Shown here: positions 16,045 to 24,945 of the stretch, piece by piece
Position numbering within the stretch: position 1 is the first letter of the stretch
Layout: the number at the start of each line of letters is the position of its first letter
Source of the DNA: Streptomyces lateritius
Lineage (GTDB): Bacteria > Actinomycetota > Actinomycetes > Streptomycetales > Streptomycetaceae
Assembly (NCBI RefSeq): GCF_014649715.1
Contig: NZ_BMTO01000009.1
Coordinates: 124,001 to 188,000 of the forward strand
Direction: 5' to 3'
DNA length: 64,000 nucleotides
Program-made: the position numbers and the translations under genes
Notes under the pieces: generated by a model
What the model was told of the DNA's origin: nothing
Seen by the model: the letters and a program-made list of their open reading frames with translations, nothing else
Database searches by the model: none

Positions 16045-17766
16045 TTAGCTGCGCAAGGCCGATGCGAGGGCATGTCCGACGGCGGTCGCGAGAGGAGGCG
16101 GCATGGCATGGCCTATCTGACGGTATCTTGAGGTCTTGCCACCGGCGAACCGCCAGCCCGTCGGGAACGACTGGATCTTCGCAGCCTGCTCGACGGTCAG
16201 CTTCGGGTGATCGCCGACGGGGAAGTCCGGCCCCGGTGGTTCATCGCCGAGGCTGTTTCCATTCACCCCCAGAGCAGCCCAGGCTTTCTTGCTACCGGTG
16301 GGACCGAGATCGGCTCCTCCTCGCCTGTCCGATCCCCCAACCAGGGCGGGGGCGATCCGGTCGGCCTTCTTCATCCACTGTTCTCCCCCCGGCCAGCCGC
16401 GGGAGGCCATTGAAGGCCCGAGCGCGTTCCCCACCGTCGGGGGCGGCGTCCCGTGGGCTTCCGGCCAGGAGAATCGAGAGAAGTAGGGCTCTTGCATGGC
16501 GACCAGGAAACCGCTGCTTCGGTTCTGCGGCACGCCGAAGTCCGAGGCGTTAAGCACCCGCCAGGTCGAGCGATATCCGGCGCTTTGAAGCGATTCCTCG
16601 ATCCACGCACGATCGGCCTCGAACGACGGACTCATGACGAGATCCGGCACATTCTCCAGGAGTACGGACTTCGGCCTGATGCTGTGGACCAGATCGATCG
16701 CCGCCCGAAGTACTCGAAACTCCTCCAGATCTTCAGAACGCGCTGCGGTGGCAGGTGACCTCACTCGGGGGAGCCCACCGCTGAGCAGGTCGACTCCGGA
16801 AATATCCGGGCGCATGCTCGGATGGAAGTCCACGATGTCCATGCATACGACATCCCACGCAGGACGGTTGAGATCGATGGTGAAGCAGGCGTCGGCCTTG
16901 CTGTCGATGAGGAGAAGCGGGTCGAAGCCCGCCTGCTCGAGGCCGAGGGCCTGTGCTCCCGCGCCTGCGCAGATTTCGAGCGAAGTGAAGCGCTGGGGGT
17001 TCAGGGCGGAGGCAGGGCGTAGGGCCTCGACCGACTCCAGCGCCACGGCGCGCAGCTCCTGCTCAAGGGCCGCCCCGTCGATCCCGTCGAAGAGGACGAA
17101 GGGCGCGAGACGGAGGAGTCGCTTTAGGAAGTCGCGGAGCGTCTCCCGCTCGTTACGGCCGCGTAGGTCTAGCTCCTTCCATACATGGAGAATCGCCCGG
17201 ACCGTGTGAGGGCTTCCGCCCAACGCCGCACGACGGGCGTAGATCTGATCGAAGGCGGCCTCGCCGAGGATGCTCAAAGCGCTGTAGGGATCCGGATCGC
17301 CGGAGGAACGGACGAGCTGTGCGCGCCACCACAGCCGGCCGAAGACGTGCCGCGTCAGGTCTGTTCCGAGGATCCGGTCCCGGGGGGGATTCGGGTAACG
17401 CCAGAACGCGACATCGGGGAGCAGTACGAGCGCGAGGAATGCCCACACGTCCCGAGACGCGGCCTCGGCCGGCACCATGCCCATCTCTGAATGCAGGAGT
17501 GCAGCGAGGCGAAGGTCGAACTCGGTGTTGCGAGTTCGGTCCGCGGCATCGGGGAAACCAGCATGCTTGGCGAGGTCCACGACATTCGCGCGCAGTTCTC
17601 GCAGTCGCTCGACGCGAACCCGGTCACCGCCGGTAGCTACGTATACGGATGATTCGTGAGTGAGAGCCGCCCGGTCGCCCAGTTCACGTAGGGTGAGCGT
17701 TCGCAACTCCTCGAAAAGGGTCCGGGCTTGGGGGGCGAGCAACCGGGGGTAGAGGAAGCTCATCAT
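16045..17766 (-). CDS. C5-methyltransferase homologue without catalytic Cys, with N-terminal extension
   Basis: A 573-residue protein. Residues 1-260 are a helical domain not found in ordinary Dcm enzymes (possibly the DUF6339 type, from memory). Residues 261 onward match Dcm: motif I SLEICAGAGAQALG and motif VI ENVPDL are kept. Motif IV reads GGLPRVRSPATA instead of GGPPCQPFS, with Arg334 where the catalytic Cys should be. Motif VIII is degraded (QNRSSG) and motif X is RQIGHAM. The DNA reads cleanly without a frameshift. It is probably a catalytically dead SAM- or DNA-binding subunit. ATG 17766 overlaps the upstream stop (ATGA). Confidence 0.85.
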   Translation of the reverse strand: MMSFLYPRLLAPQARTLFEELRTLTLRELGDRAALTHESSVYVATGGDRVRVERLRELRANVVDLAKHAGFPDAADRTRNTEFDLRLAALLHSEMGMVPAEAASRDVWAFLALVLLPDVAFWRYPNPPRDRILGTDLTRHVFGRLWWRAQLVRSSGDPDPYSALSILGEAAFDQIYARRAALGGSPHTVRAILHVWKELDLRGRNERETLRDFLKRLLRLAPFVLFDGIDGAALEQELRAVALESVEALRPASALNPQRFTSLEICAGAGAQALGLEQAGFDPLLLIDSKADACFTIDLNRPAWDVVCMDIVDFHPSMRPDISGVDLLSGGLPRVRSPATAARSEDLEEFRVLRAAIDLVHSIRPKSVLLENVPDLVMSPSFEADRAWIEESLQSAGYRSTWRVLNASDFGVPQNRSSGFLVAMQEPYFSRFSWPEAHGTPPPTVGNALGPSMASRGWPGGEQWMKKADRIAPALVGGSDRRGGADLGPTGSKKAWAALGVNGNSLGDEPPGPDFPVGDHPKLTVEQAAKIQSFPTGWRFAGGKTSRYRQIGHAMPPPLATAVGHALASALRS

Positions 17767-18659
17767 GGCACCTCGAATATCTTGACCGCCGCCTGCAGAT
17801 CTGAGGCGAAGAGAGCAGAAGACTGCCGCCGGCGCAGTCGGACGTCGGTGATGGTCTGTCCTGGGAAGAGCTGATCGAACAGGCTCAGTAGCGTGGCGCC
17901 CAGGGAACCGTCGGGGAAGTCGGAGTCTTCCGCGAAGTCCTGGTTGTCGAGCGCATGCTCGATCATGCTCCGGGCGACGTCCGCGTAGACCGCGGAGAGC
18001 ACGATTCGGTCGACGGGGCGGGGTCGGTGAGCGTTCTCGAACGCGACGGCCGTCACCTTGTTCTGCTCGTTGACGAGGAGTAGAAGCGAACCCATCGTGG
18101 CGTTGTCGAGCTCGCCACTGATCTGCAGATGCCAGGCAGCGCCCTCGGGGAACGAAGTGCGCGCGAAGTCGATCACGGCCATGGGGAACTGAGGTGCGTC
18201 GCCTTGCAGGCGAAGCGACTCCCGATCGCTCCAGAGCACGGAGCCGGCGCGCCGGGGAGACGACGGGCGGGCATCGCTGCGGCGTGCCGCGAGCACGAGG
18301 GCCGTGTCCAGGAGGAGCAGCCCTCCGAGATCGGCACCCGAGAGTCGGAAGCCGATCTCTATGTCCTGCACTCCGCCCTCGGACAGACGGAGATGTTGTG
18401 CCGGTCCGCTGAGGTTGGAACCTGTGGCCGTCCATACAGTCGAGAGCATGAGCAGTGCGTTGCCGGGGAGCCCGGACTGGGCGCGCGCGCGATCGAGATC
18501 CACATGCACGGTCCGCCGAAGTGTGAGGTCCGTGTTGTAGTCCCAGTGGGGCAGTGCCTCCGGCATTGCCACCTCTCCGTCCTCGACGACCAGTCGCCAC
18601 GCGCCGGCTGCGACAACGTCTTGGGAGGGGACCCGATAGGGGAGAATACGTCGAGTCAC
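17763..18659 (-). CDS. Unrecognised island protein, component of the defence operon
   Basis: A 298-residue soluble-looking protein, mixed alpha/beta, with no signal peptide or membrane helix. GTG 18659 overlaps the stop of the ATPase gene (GTGA), and its own stop overlaps the next ATG (ATGA), so it is translated in a fixed chain with both neighbours. I see no nuclease, helicase or methylase motif. The N-terminal half has DYNTDLTLRRTVHVDLD and a later stretch is rich in hydrophobic strands. Position suggests an adaptor or recognition subunit; this is inference only. Confidence 0.75.
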   Translation of the reverse strand: MTRRILPYRVPSQDVVAAGAWRLVVEDGEVAMPEALPHWDYNTDLTLRRTVHVDLDRARAQSGLPGNALLMLSTVWTATGSNLSGPAQHLRLSEGGVQDIEIGFRLSGADLGGLLLLDTALVLAARRSDARPSSPRRAGSVLWSDRESLRLQGDAPQFPMAVIDFARTSFPEGAAWHLQISGELDNATMGSLLLLVNEQNKVTAVAFENAHRPRPVDRIVLSAVYADVARSMIEHALDNQDFAEDSDFPDGSLGATLLSLFDQLFPGQTITDVRLRRRQSSALFASDLQAAVKIFEVP

Positions 18660-20623
18660 TGGTGATGCACCGCCTCCACACGGATGGCGATCTCGGTCAC
18701 GGTGTCCGGTGCGGGACGTACGAGGGCACGCCAGGGAGTCTCGCCGCCTTCGACCACACACGTCTCGGAGGCGTGGAGGCTCCCGTCACCGTCCTCCCAA
18801 CCGATCAGAGCGGGCATGCTCGCCCCGATCGGCGGATCCGTCTCGCGGCCTCCGGTTCCCGGTAGTGCGACGGCCAGATCAGCCCGGACCCGCTGAAGCC
18901 CCGACACAGGCAGATGAAACTCCTGGACGAGGACGGAGACATCGCCCCTCTCGTCGAAATAGGGGTCGCCGACGTACACCACGCGTGGGCGTCGCGGGTG
19001 TGGGCCGTTTTCGCCGTCGACGTGTCCCCGTGCGGAGCCGGTTCCGGAGGTCTCAAGTTCCGTCGTCGGCGATGCCGCCGAGTCGGCCGAACGGGACAGC
19101 GCGCCGGCTCCGCCCGCAGACGAACCCCTCCCCGACTCGGCAGCCTGTGCGGAACGGGACTCTGAGCCTGGCGTGGTGTACGCCGTGGCCCCTCCGATTC
19201 CCCACGCGCCCCCCACTAGACCGGAGAAGAGCGAGGAGGCTGCACCCAAGGCGACGTTGCTGGCTCCCGGTCGTGCGACGCCTTCGAGGGAGAGCAGACC
19301 GTCCAGCGCCTCGTCGATACGTCGGAACGTGGTCTGGACAAAGGTGCTTCCCGGTCTCTCCAGCGACTGCGGGTTCCAAGAGTCGTGCGTGGGAGGCTCT
19401 GCCTTCGCGTAGACCTCGTCGAGAGCCTCGTCTGCTCGGAAGACACCTGCGTAACCCTGGTTCTCGCTAGGAGGCTTCGGACCGGGCCGGTAGGTCACGA
19501 CGAGTTCGGCGGGGCGCATCAGGCAGACGTGATGCACGAGGTTGTCGATGTCCAGCAGAAGCGATGCGCGGCTTGGTTCCATAGGAGGTCTGATCCGCTT
19601 CACGAGTCCCAGACGCCCGAGATGCCGCTTGGGCTTACGGCACTCAAGGTCGAGTCCCTCGGGACCCGTCATCGCCTCGTACGCCGCGACGAACATGTCG
19701 AGGGGGCGGGTTTCGCGCGGATCCGGAACGGCGCGTTCGACTCCGTCACAGGACACGGAGAAGCGCATGGCCGGCGGTCGATCGCCGACGGCGATCATTT
19801 TGGGCCAAAGGTGCCAGGTGATCGTCTCGGCGAGGTAGTCGACAGCGTCGGTCGGGGTGAGCTCGTCCAGGTTCGGATCGACGACGATCAGGCTGGTCCC
19901 CGTCTCATCGGCGCCGAAGGACTTCAATCCGAGGCGGTGGGCCATGACTTCGGCCTCATTGCCCACCAGCGGCTCTACGACGTCACCTGACGTGTCGCCC
20001 CACCAGTGCCGCCCCGTGAACCGGCGATCGCCGTTCCCCTCGACCGCCACGTAGCTCTCCCAGAGAGTGCAGCCGATCAATCGCGTCTCGAACCCGCCCT
20101 TCGGCGTGCGGCAGCGCGTGTGGACGAGAACAGTCCCCGGCTTGGACAGCAGATAGAAGATGCCCTTGCCGAATCCGTAGGTACCGCCGCCCAGTACCTT
20201 GTCCCGAGGCTCCCCGATATTGCGGATGAACGAAACGAAATCCCTCTCCGGCCCTACGGCCTTGTCCGCCCGGGTCGGACCGCCAAGGCCCCTTGTTCCG
20301 CGGTCGGAGACGGCGAGTACGCGAACCGAACCATTCTTGATCGTCTCGCGGAGGGGGAAGTTCTCCGTGCCGGCGGGCGCTCCGGCCAGCAGAGCGTCGC
20401 GCCACGTGCTCATATGCGCCGGACCAACGGTCCAAATGTCGATTCGGTAGTCGACGGGAGTGGGCGACAAGGTGAGACGTGCGTCCCAACTGTTTTGGGC
20501 CGACTCCCGTACCAGGACGGTGAGTAGATCGAGTTCGGGGCTCCCGAGCTGTTTGCGGATTCCCTCCGCGGCGCTCGCCCCTTCGGGCGGATAGGGCTGG
20601 GAGTACCAGCGCGGCGACGTCAC
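18656..20623 (-). CDS. GHKL-type (MutL/MORC-like) ATPase
   Basis: A 655-residue protein with a Bergerat ATP-binding fold. The N-box RESAQNSWDA is near residue 38, the G1 box is VLAVSDRGTRGLGG, the G2 box is LGGGTYGFGKGIFY and a later G3-like DETGTSL follows. The layout matches MutL/MORC-like ATPases of restriction systems rather than Hsp90 or histidine kinases. The middle region is alpha/beta. A Ser/Gly-rich linker (about 70 residues) leads to a beta-rich C-terminal domain. GTG 20623 overlaps the stop of the PD-(D/E)XK gene (GTGA). It probably acts as an ATP-gated clamp on DNA. Confidence 0.88.
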   Translation of the reverse strand: MTSPRWYSQPYPPEGASAAEGIRKQLGSPELDLLTVLVRESAQNSWDARLTLSPTPVDYRIDIWTVGPAHMSTWRDALLAGAPAGTENFPLRETIKNGSVRVLAVSDRGTRGLGGPTRADKAVGPERDFVSFIRNIGEPRDKVLGGGTYGFGKGIFYLLSKPGTVLVHTRCRTPKGGFETRLIGCTLWESYVAVEGNGDRRFTGRHWWGDTSGDVVEPLVGNEAEVMAHRLGLKSFGADETGTSLIVVDPNLDELTPTDAVDYLAETITWHLWPKMIAVGDRPPAMRFSVSCDGVERAVPDPRETRPLDMFVAAYEAMTGPEGLDLECRKPKRHLGRLGLVKRIRPPMEPSRASLLLDIDNLVHHVCLMRPAELVVTYRPGPKPPSENQGYAGVFRADEALDEVYAKAEPPTHDSWNPQSLERPGSTFVQTTFRRIDEALDGLLSLEGVARPGASNVALGAASSLFSGLVGGAWGIGGATAYTTPGSESRSAQAAESGRGSSAGGAGALSRSADSAASPTTELETSGTGSARGHVDGENGPHPRRPRVVYVGDPYFDERGDVSVLVQEFHLPVSGLQRVRADLAVALPGTGGRETDPPIGASMPALIGWEDGDGSLHASETCVVEGGETPWRALVRPAPDTVTEIAIRVEAVHHQ

Positions 20624-21648
20624 CCCGACTCCCGGAGCATGTCTTCGACCACCTGGGACACCTCGGTGTGTGTGAGAGGCGAGATGGCCTCGCCGGACAG
20701 ATCTATCGTGTACTCGACATCCATCGCAGACAACGGCAGGCCGGCGGCGAGGAGGCGCCCGGTCGTCAGCCCCGGGAAGTCGGATGTGACGTCGTACCAC
20801 CTCTCCTCTGCGACCGCGAAGCCTTCCCCGCGGTAACGCTCGGCGTCCGACGGGTGGTATCCGGCGGCTGCGAGGAGTTCGAGGAGCGATCCTTCGTCGT
20901 CGCAGAGTCGCAGCGCGCGGTCGATCAGCTCGACGAAGGGAATGCCCGAGCCGGAGCCGGTCGACCGCGACAGGCGGAGCCACACCAGGCTCAGACTTCC
21001 GTCGCTCGGGACATCCAGCTGATCGAGTCCATGGATGCGCGGCCTCCGACCTTCCGCGGAGGTGCTGGACTTGATCTCGAGAGCTGTGCGGCCTGATGAG
21101 AAGTCGTGTCGATGCCCTGTGGGGCCCTGCCAGAGCCGATGCGCGCTCGGGTCCCTCGCGAGCAGACGGTTGAGAACCGTCAGCTCTCCGAAGAGCCCGG
21201 CGAGTCGCTCGCCGGTCAGCGGCGCTCCCTGCATCTGAAGGAGCGCTCTCCATCTGTCGAGGACATGGTGCAGGGCCTTGACCGGGTTCTCGGGCAGTCT
21301 CTCAGCCGCTTCGACCACGTCGACGCACAGTTCGGTGAAGAGATCGTTCAGGTCGCTGCGCAGACACGCGAGATCCGCGTAGGTCTGGTAGCTATCCTCG
21401 TCCTCCAGTGACCGTCTGCGCAGACGGAGCACAGGGCCGTCGATCCCGGGTCGGACCTTCCGGTTGGCGGTGATGGGGACCAGCACATGACGGCATCCGT
21501 TGTGGTCGATTCCGACCGCCAGCGGGCTGCCGTGCTCGACCGCGACGGGAAGTTGGGCAACGCGCAGCCGCCCCTCATCGGAGGGCTGCGCGGCTTCGAG
21601 CGCCGACCATCTCTCCTCGACGAGGTCGCGGAGTATGTCCTCGTTCAC
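20620..21648 (-). CDS. PD-(D/E)XK motif protein (DUF4420-like), predicted nuclease
   Basis: A 342-residue protein. A conserved glutamate in LFGELTVLNRLL is followed by HDFSSGRTALEIKSS near residue 175, giving the D...ExK pattern of the PD-(D/E)XK fold, and HGLDQL supplies a trailing Gln. This arrangement fits the PD-(D/E)XK motif proteins found next to Z1 and GHKL ATPase genes. It is the obvious candidate for the DNA-cutting subunit. GTG 21648 overlaps the stop of the Z1 gene (GTGA), and its stop overlaps the ATPase start. Confidence 0.85.
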   Translation of the reverse strand: MNEDILRDLVEERWSALEAAQPSDEGRLRVAQLPVAVEHGSPLAVGIDHNGCRHVLVPITANRKVRPGIDGPVLRLRRRSLEDEDSYQTYADLACLRSDLNDLFTELCVDVVEAAERLPENPVKALHHVLDRWRALLQMQGAPLTGERLAGLFGELTVLNRLLARDPSAHRLWQGPTGHRHDFSSGRTALEIKSSTSAEGRRPRIHGLDQLDVPSDGSLSLVWLRLSRSTGSGSGIPFVELIDRALRLCDDEGSLLELLAAAGYHPSDAERYRGEGFAVAEERWYDVTSDFPGLTTGRLLAAGLPLSAMDVEYTIDLSGEAISPLTHTEVSQVVEDMLRESG

Positions 21649-24200
21649 GCGTCCTCGCTGTCGAGCATGCTGTAGTCCTCGTCCTCAAGTCCCACGCTGG
21701 ACAAGTCTGCGGAGATGTACTTCTCCACGGTGCTGTCGCCGTGAAGAGGCGCGGGAAAGACCAGGCCGACTCCGATGACGTGCTCCTCGGCGTTCAGCGG
21801 CGCACGTGCCCTTTTCTTCGACGGGGCGGGCTCGGAGATCTTGTCGATGGGGTACAGGACCAGCAGACCGGTGTCGGGGAGCTCAAGGCGACGCCGGTCC
21901 ATGATGCCCTTCTCGTTGAGCTTCGCGATGTCTCCGCTCAGATCGATCGCGGCGTCCCGGGGGCTCATCAGGGTCTTGATGTCGGCGAAGTCCGGCGTGG
22001 GATGGGACAGGGCCAGACGGGCACGGCTGTTGCGGCCCACAGTCACACCGGGCGCGAACGTGAAGTCGTCTCCCCTCATGCTGCCGACGATGGCGACGTT
22101 CCAACGACGCAGTGAATCGGCGGTGGCCACACGCTTTCGGATGTAGCCAGTGAGCAGTTCCGCGTCGTTCTCGGGAGATTTCTCGTGGAATCGGTAGGTG
22201 GATAGGAAGTCGATCACGAGGTCGTATGGCACATCGCGGAAGATGAACCTGCTCTCATTAGGGCGTTCCTCCGCTCTTACCGCGTTCGCAACCGACGCCG
22301 CGACGAGCGAGCGTGCCGCATCGATGTTGCCGCGCAGCCATGCAGCATCGGTGTGGAAGTAGTGGGTCTGCACCCGCTTGCCGCCATACGAGGAGGCGGC
22401 TGTGACCGCGTCGCGCATCTTGGCGGCGGCGGTCACTCGCAGCGCCGGATGCGTCCGCAGACGTACCGCGAAGGTAAGCGGAGTCTCGTCTTCGGTCATG
22501 TAGACATCAATGTCGCGGCGCATTTCGGTCTCGACGGTCGCCAGGTGGCGGAACCACTCCGCGAGTTCATCCGTCATCCAGATGCGAGGGAGGTCGGCGT
22601 ATCCGTTGCGGAAGCCGAACCAGCGCCCCATCTGCAGCAGGGTGTCGTATGCCGAAACCGCGCGAACGAAGTAGCTGACCGACAGCCCCTCCAGCGTCAG
22701 ACCTCGCGACAGCGTGTTGCCGCCTACGGCGATCGCCACGACGGGGCCGTTCTCGTAGTCCAGACGATCCTCACTGCTGGAGTTGTCCATGATGACGCGG
22801 CAGCTGTCGAGGACACCTGGCAGTTCGAGGAGAAGCCGATCGAAGGGCACTTTTGTCTCGCCGAACTCCTCGGCGGAAACCCGGGCCGTCTCGCGGTTCC
22901 ACAGGTCACGCAGCCGGGAGACGAGAACCGGGTCCGCCAGGGAGTCCGCCGTCCGCTCTCGAAGGTGCTCAAGGGGCCTCTTGAAGCTGTTGTGCACCGT
23001 TGTGTTGACGCTGGTGTGAATCAGCATCGTGTTGTGGGGGTTCCCGGTCCCGCGCACGCGGCGGGCGGCCGTGGCAAGCCAGAAGTACTCGATTGCCGAT
23101 CGAAGGGTGTCCGTGAGTACCGGCTCGAACCCCTCGACGTCTGCCTTCGTCGCCGGACGAACGCACGGGATGTCGTCCTTCGGGACCGACCTGATCATGT
23201 CGTGCCCATCGTCGACCTGGTCCGGGTCCTCGCCGTCCAACGCGTAGCGGCCGAAGAGCACCTCGGTGCCGAAGTGCCCTTCAGGCTTCGGCAGGTTGAC
23301 GACAAAGTCTTTGGGGTAAAGGTCTGCGGCACTCGGATCAATGAGCAGGTTCGCGAACGGCGATGCCGTGTAGCCGACATACGCGCTCTTCGGCAGCGAA
23401 TCCATGATGCTGAGAATCAGCGGGTTGATCGACTTCGTGGCGACGGTCGCCTGGTCGGCCTCATCGTCGATGATGAGAGCCGGACAGTCCTGGAGGTAGT
23501 CGGACGCCTTCTCGAGCCATTGAGCCAGCTTGAGCAGGACCGTAGCGTTCTTCTTGACCACGCAGAGCACGCGGGTCTTGTTGCTCTTCCCGAAGTAGGA
23601 CGCCGGGTTCTCCTGCGGAGTGAAGTCCCTGTCCAGACCGGTCAACTGCGACCACATGGCAGGATTTGGCTCCACAAGCTGCTGCACCAGTCGAGCCTGT
23701 GTCTGACGCCTCAGTCCGTTGTGAACGCCGGCGAGAACGATGAACAGCTTGTATCCACGGTCGGCGGCCTTGGCTATGACCGAGGTGAAGTTCGTGGTTT
23801 TGCCGGACTGGACGTATCCGACGACGAGACCCCGAGTCGAGAAGGCCCGTTCCTTGGGATGGTTGAGGAGGGAGACCACTCGGGTGGAAGAGTCGTCGAG
23901 GCTCTTGATCGCGGGACTCTCCGGCCAGCCGTCCTTACGGAGGATCTCCACGATCGCCGGCCAGCATTTGTCTTTCGCCTGCGGGCCGGTGTACCACGTG
24001 TCTCGGTTTCCCAGGACGACCGCCTGGGGCTCCTCAAGCTCCCGGATGCGTATGGTCTGCTGCTCGTGTCGATCACGGATTCGTTGGATCGTCTGCGCGT
24101 CGATGCCGAACTGTTGCAGTCGCTTGACCGCTTCCGAAGGGGGAAACGTATCGAGGAGAGCCTTGAAGGTCTCGTACATGTCGTCGATCGTGCCGGTCAT
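21645..24200 (-). CDS. Z1-domain superfamily helicase/ATPase
   Basis: An 851-residue P-loop NTPase. Walker A is GYVQSGKTTN (about 128-137), Walker B is ALIIDDEADQA (about 241-251), motif III-like GYTASPFAN is near 277, and a late LLQMGRWFGFR carries the arginine-finger motif. LEGLSVSYFVRAVSAYDTLLQMGRW is the diagnostic Z1 region. Z1 proteins are SF2-like ATPases associated with MutL/MORC-type restriction systems. The protein would translocate on or remodel DNA for the nuclease. It is the first gene of the tightly coupled block; vsr lies 210 bp upstream. Confidence 0.92.
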   Translation of the reverse strand: MTGTIDDMYETFKALLDTFPPSEAVKRLQQFGIDAQTIQRIRDRHEQQTIRIRELEEPQAVVLGNRDTWYTGPQAKDKCWPAIVEILRKDGWPESPAIKSLDDSSTRVVSLLNHPKERAFSTRGLVVGYVQSGKTTNFTSVIAKAADRGYKLFIVLAGVHNGLRRQTQARLVQQLVEPNPAMWSQLTGLDRDFTPQENPASYFGKSNKTRVLCVVKKNATVLLKLAQWLEKASDYLQDCPALIIDDEADQATVATKSINPLILSIMDSLPKSAYVGYTASPFANLLIDPSAADLYPKDFVVNLPKPEGHFGTEVLFGRYALDGEDPDQVDDGHDMIRSVPKDDIPCVRPATKADVEGFEPVLTDTLRSAIEYFWLATAARRVRGTGNPHNTMLIHTSVNTTVHNSFKRPLEHLRERTADSLADPVLVSRLRDLWNRETARVSAEEFGETKVPFDRLLLELPGVLDSCRVIMDNSSSEDRLDYENGPVVAIAVGGNTLSRGLTLEGLSVSYFVRAVSAYDTLLQMGRWFGFRNGYADLPRIWMTDELAEWFRHLATVETEMRRDIDVYMTEDETPLTFAVRLRTHPALRVTAAAKMRDAVTAASSYGGKRVQTHYFHTDAAWLRGNIDAARSLVAASVANAVRAEERPNESRFIFRDVPYDLVIDFLSTYRFHEKSPENDAELLTGYIRKRVATADSLRRWNVAIVGSMRGDDFTFAPGVTVGRNSRARLALSHPTPDFADIKTLMSPRDAAIDLSGDIAKLNEKGIMDRRRLELPDTGLLVLYPIDKISEPAPSKKRARAPLNAEEHVIGVGLVFPAPLHGDSTVEKYISADLSSVGLEDEDYSMLDSEDA

Positions 24201-24410
24201 TGAGGTGACCGCCCCCCGTCATCACTCGTTCTGGTCTGCCGAACCAGGGGTCGCTCCAGTCATCGACACCAATGGCGGTGTGTAACCGGTACGTCACCAT
24301 CGTTCAGGAAGCAACAATACGAGGCGCGACCGGCATCGAAACAGGGCGGCGATCTTGCCAGCCGGCGCGATTCTGCTCGCCCACGCGCCCACTATGGGCC
24401 GATATGCGGA

Positions 24411-24872
24411 TCAGGTTCGCTTTTGGCTGCGCTCGCCAATACGGCTGTCGTACAGCTGTCGCACGCGAGCGGCCGCTTCCCGAGGATTCTCGTGCTCCCA
24501 CACGCGCAACACGGCCCAGCCCGCTTCCTGAAGAAGGCGATCCGTCTGCCTGTCCCGTGCGGGGTTCTGCTTCGCCTTCGTCGCCCAGTACTCCGCGTTG
24601 GTCTTGGAGACCGTGAAGTGCTCCGGGCACACGTGCCAGAAGCATCCGTCTAGGAATACGGCCAGACGCGCACGCGTGAAGACGAGATCGGCTGTGCGCC
24701 TCACTGTGGGGATGGGCCGTTTCGAGACCTGGTACCGGAGCCCCAGGGCATGCACGGCGCTCCTCAGAGCGAGCTCGGGTCGTGTGTCGCGGCCCCGGTT
24801 CGACTGCATGCTGCGCCGTGTCCCCGTGCTTGAAGCCCACGACGCACTTGGGGATTCTTCTTTGGCGGCCAT
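24411..24872 (-). CDS. vsr: Very short patch repair endonuclease (Vsr)
   Basis: A 153-residue Vsr-family protein. SNRGRDTRPELALRSAVHALG (about residues 24-44), a RRTADLVFTRARLAVFLDGCFWH-type core and CPEH follow in the family order, with the catalytic Asp in TADLVF. The zinc ligands are in CFWHVCPEH. Vsr nicks next to T:G mismatches that arise when 5-methylcytosine deaminates, so it fits an operon with a C5-methyltransferase. The start chosen is ATG 24872, after AGGAAACAG; in-frame ATGs at 24884 and 24917 are weaker. It lies upstream of the Z1 gene in the same direction. Confidence 0.9.
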   Translation of the reverse strand: MAAKEESPSASWASSTGTRRSMQSNRGRDTRPELALRSAVHALGLRYQVSKRPIPTVRRTADLVFTRARLAVFLDGCFWHVCPEHFTVSKTNAEYWATKAKQNPARDRQTDRLLQEAGWAVLRVWEHENPREAAARVRQLYDSRIGERSQKRT

Positions 24873-24945
24873 CTGTTTCCTCATGGCGAGTATGCCCAGG
24901 CCGGGCCAGGGCGTCATCCTCGGCTCGAGCCAGGGGCCTCCTTTG

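Noticed and set aside
14257..24872. Prophage or integrative element explanation for the defence island
   Set aside because: No integrase, transposase, excisionase or flanking direct repeats were seen, and no tRNA lies at either edge.
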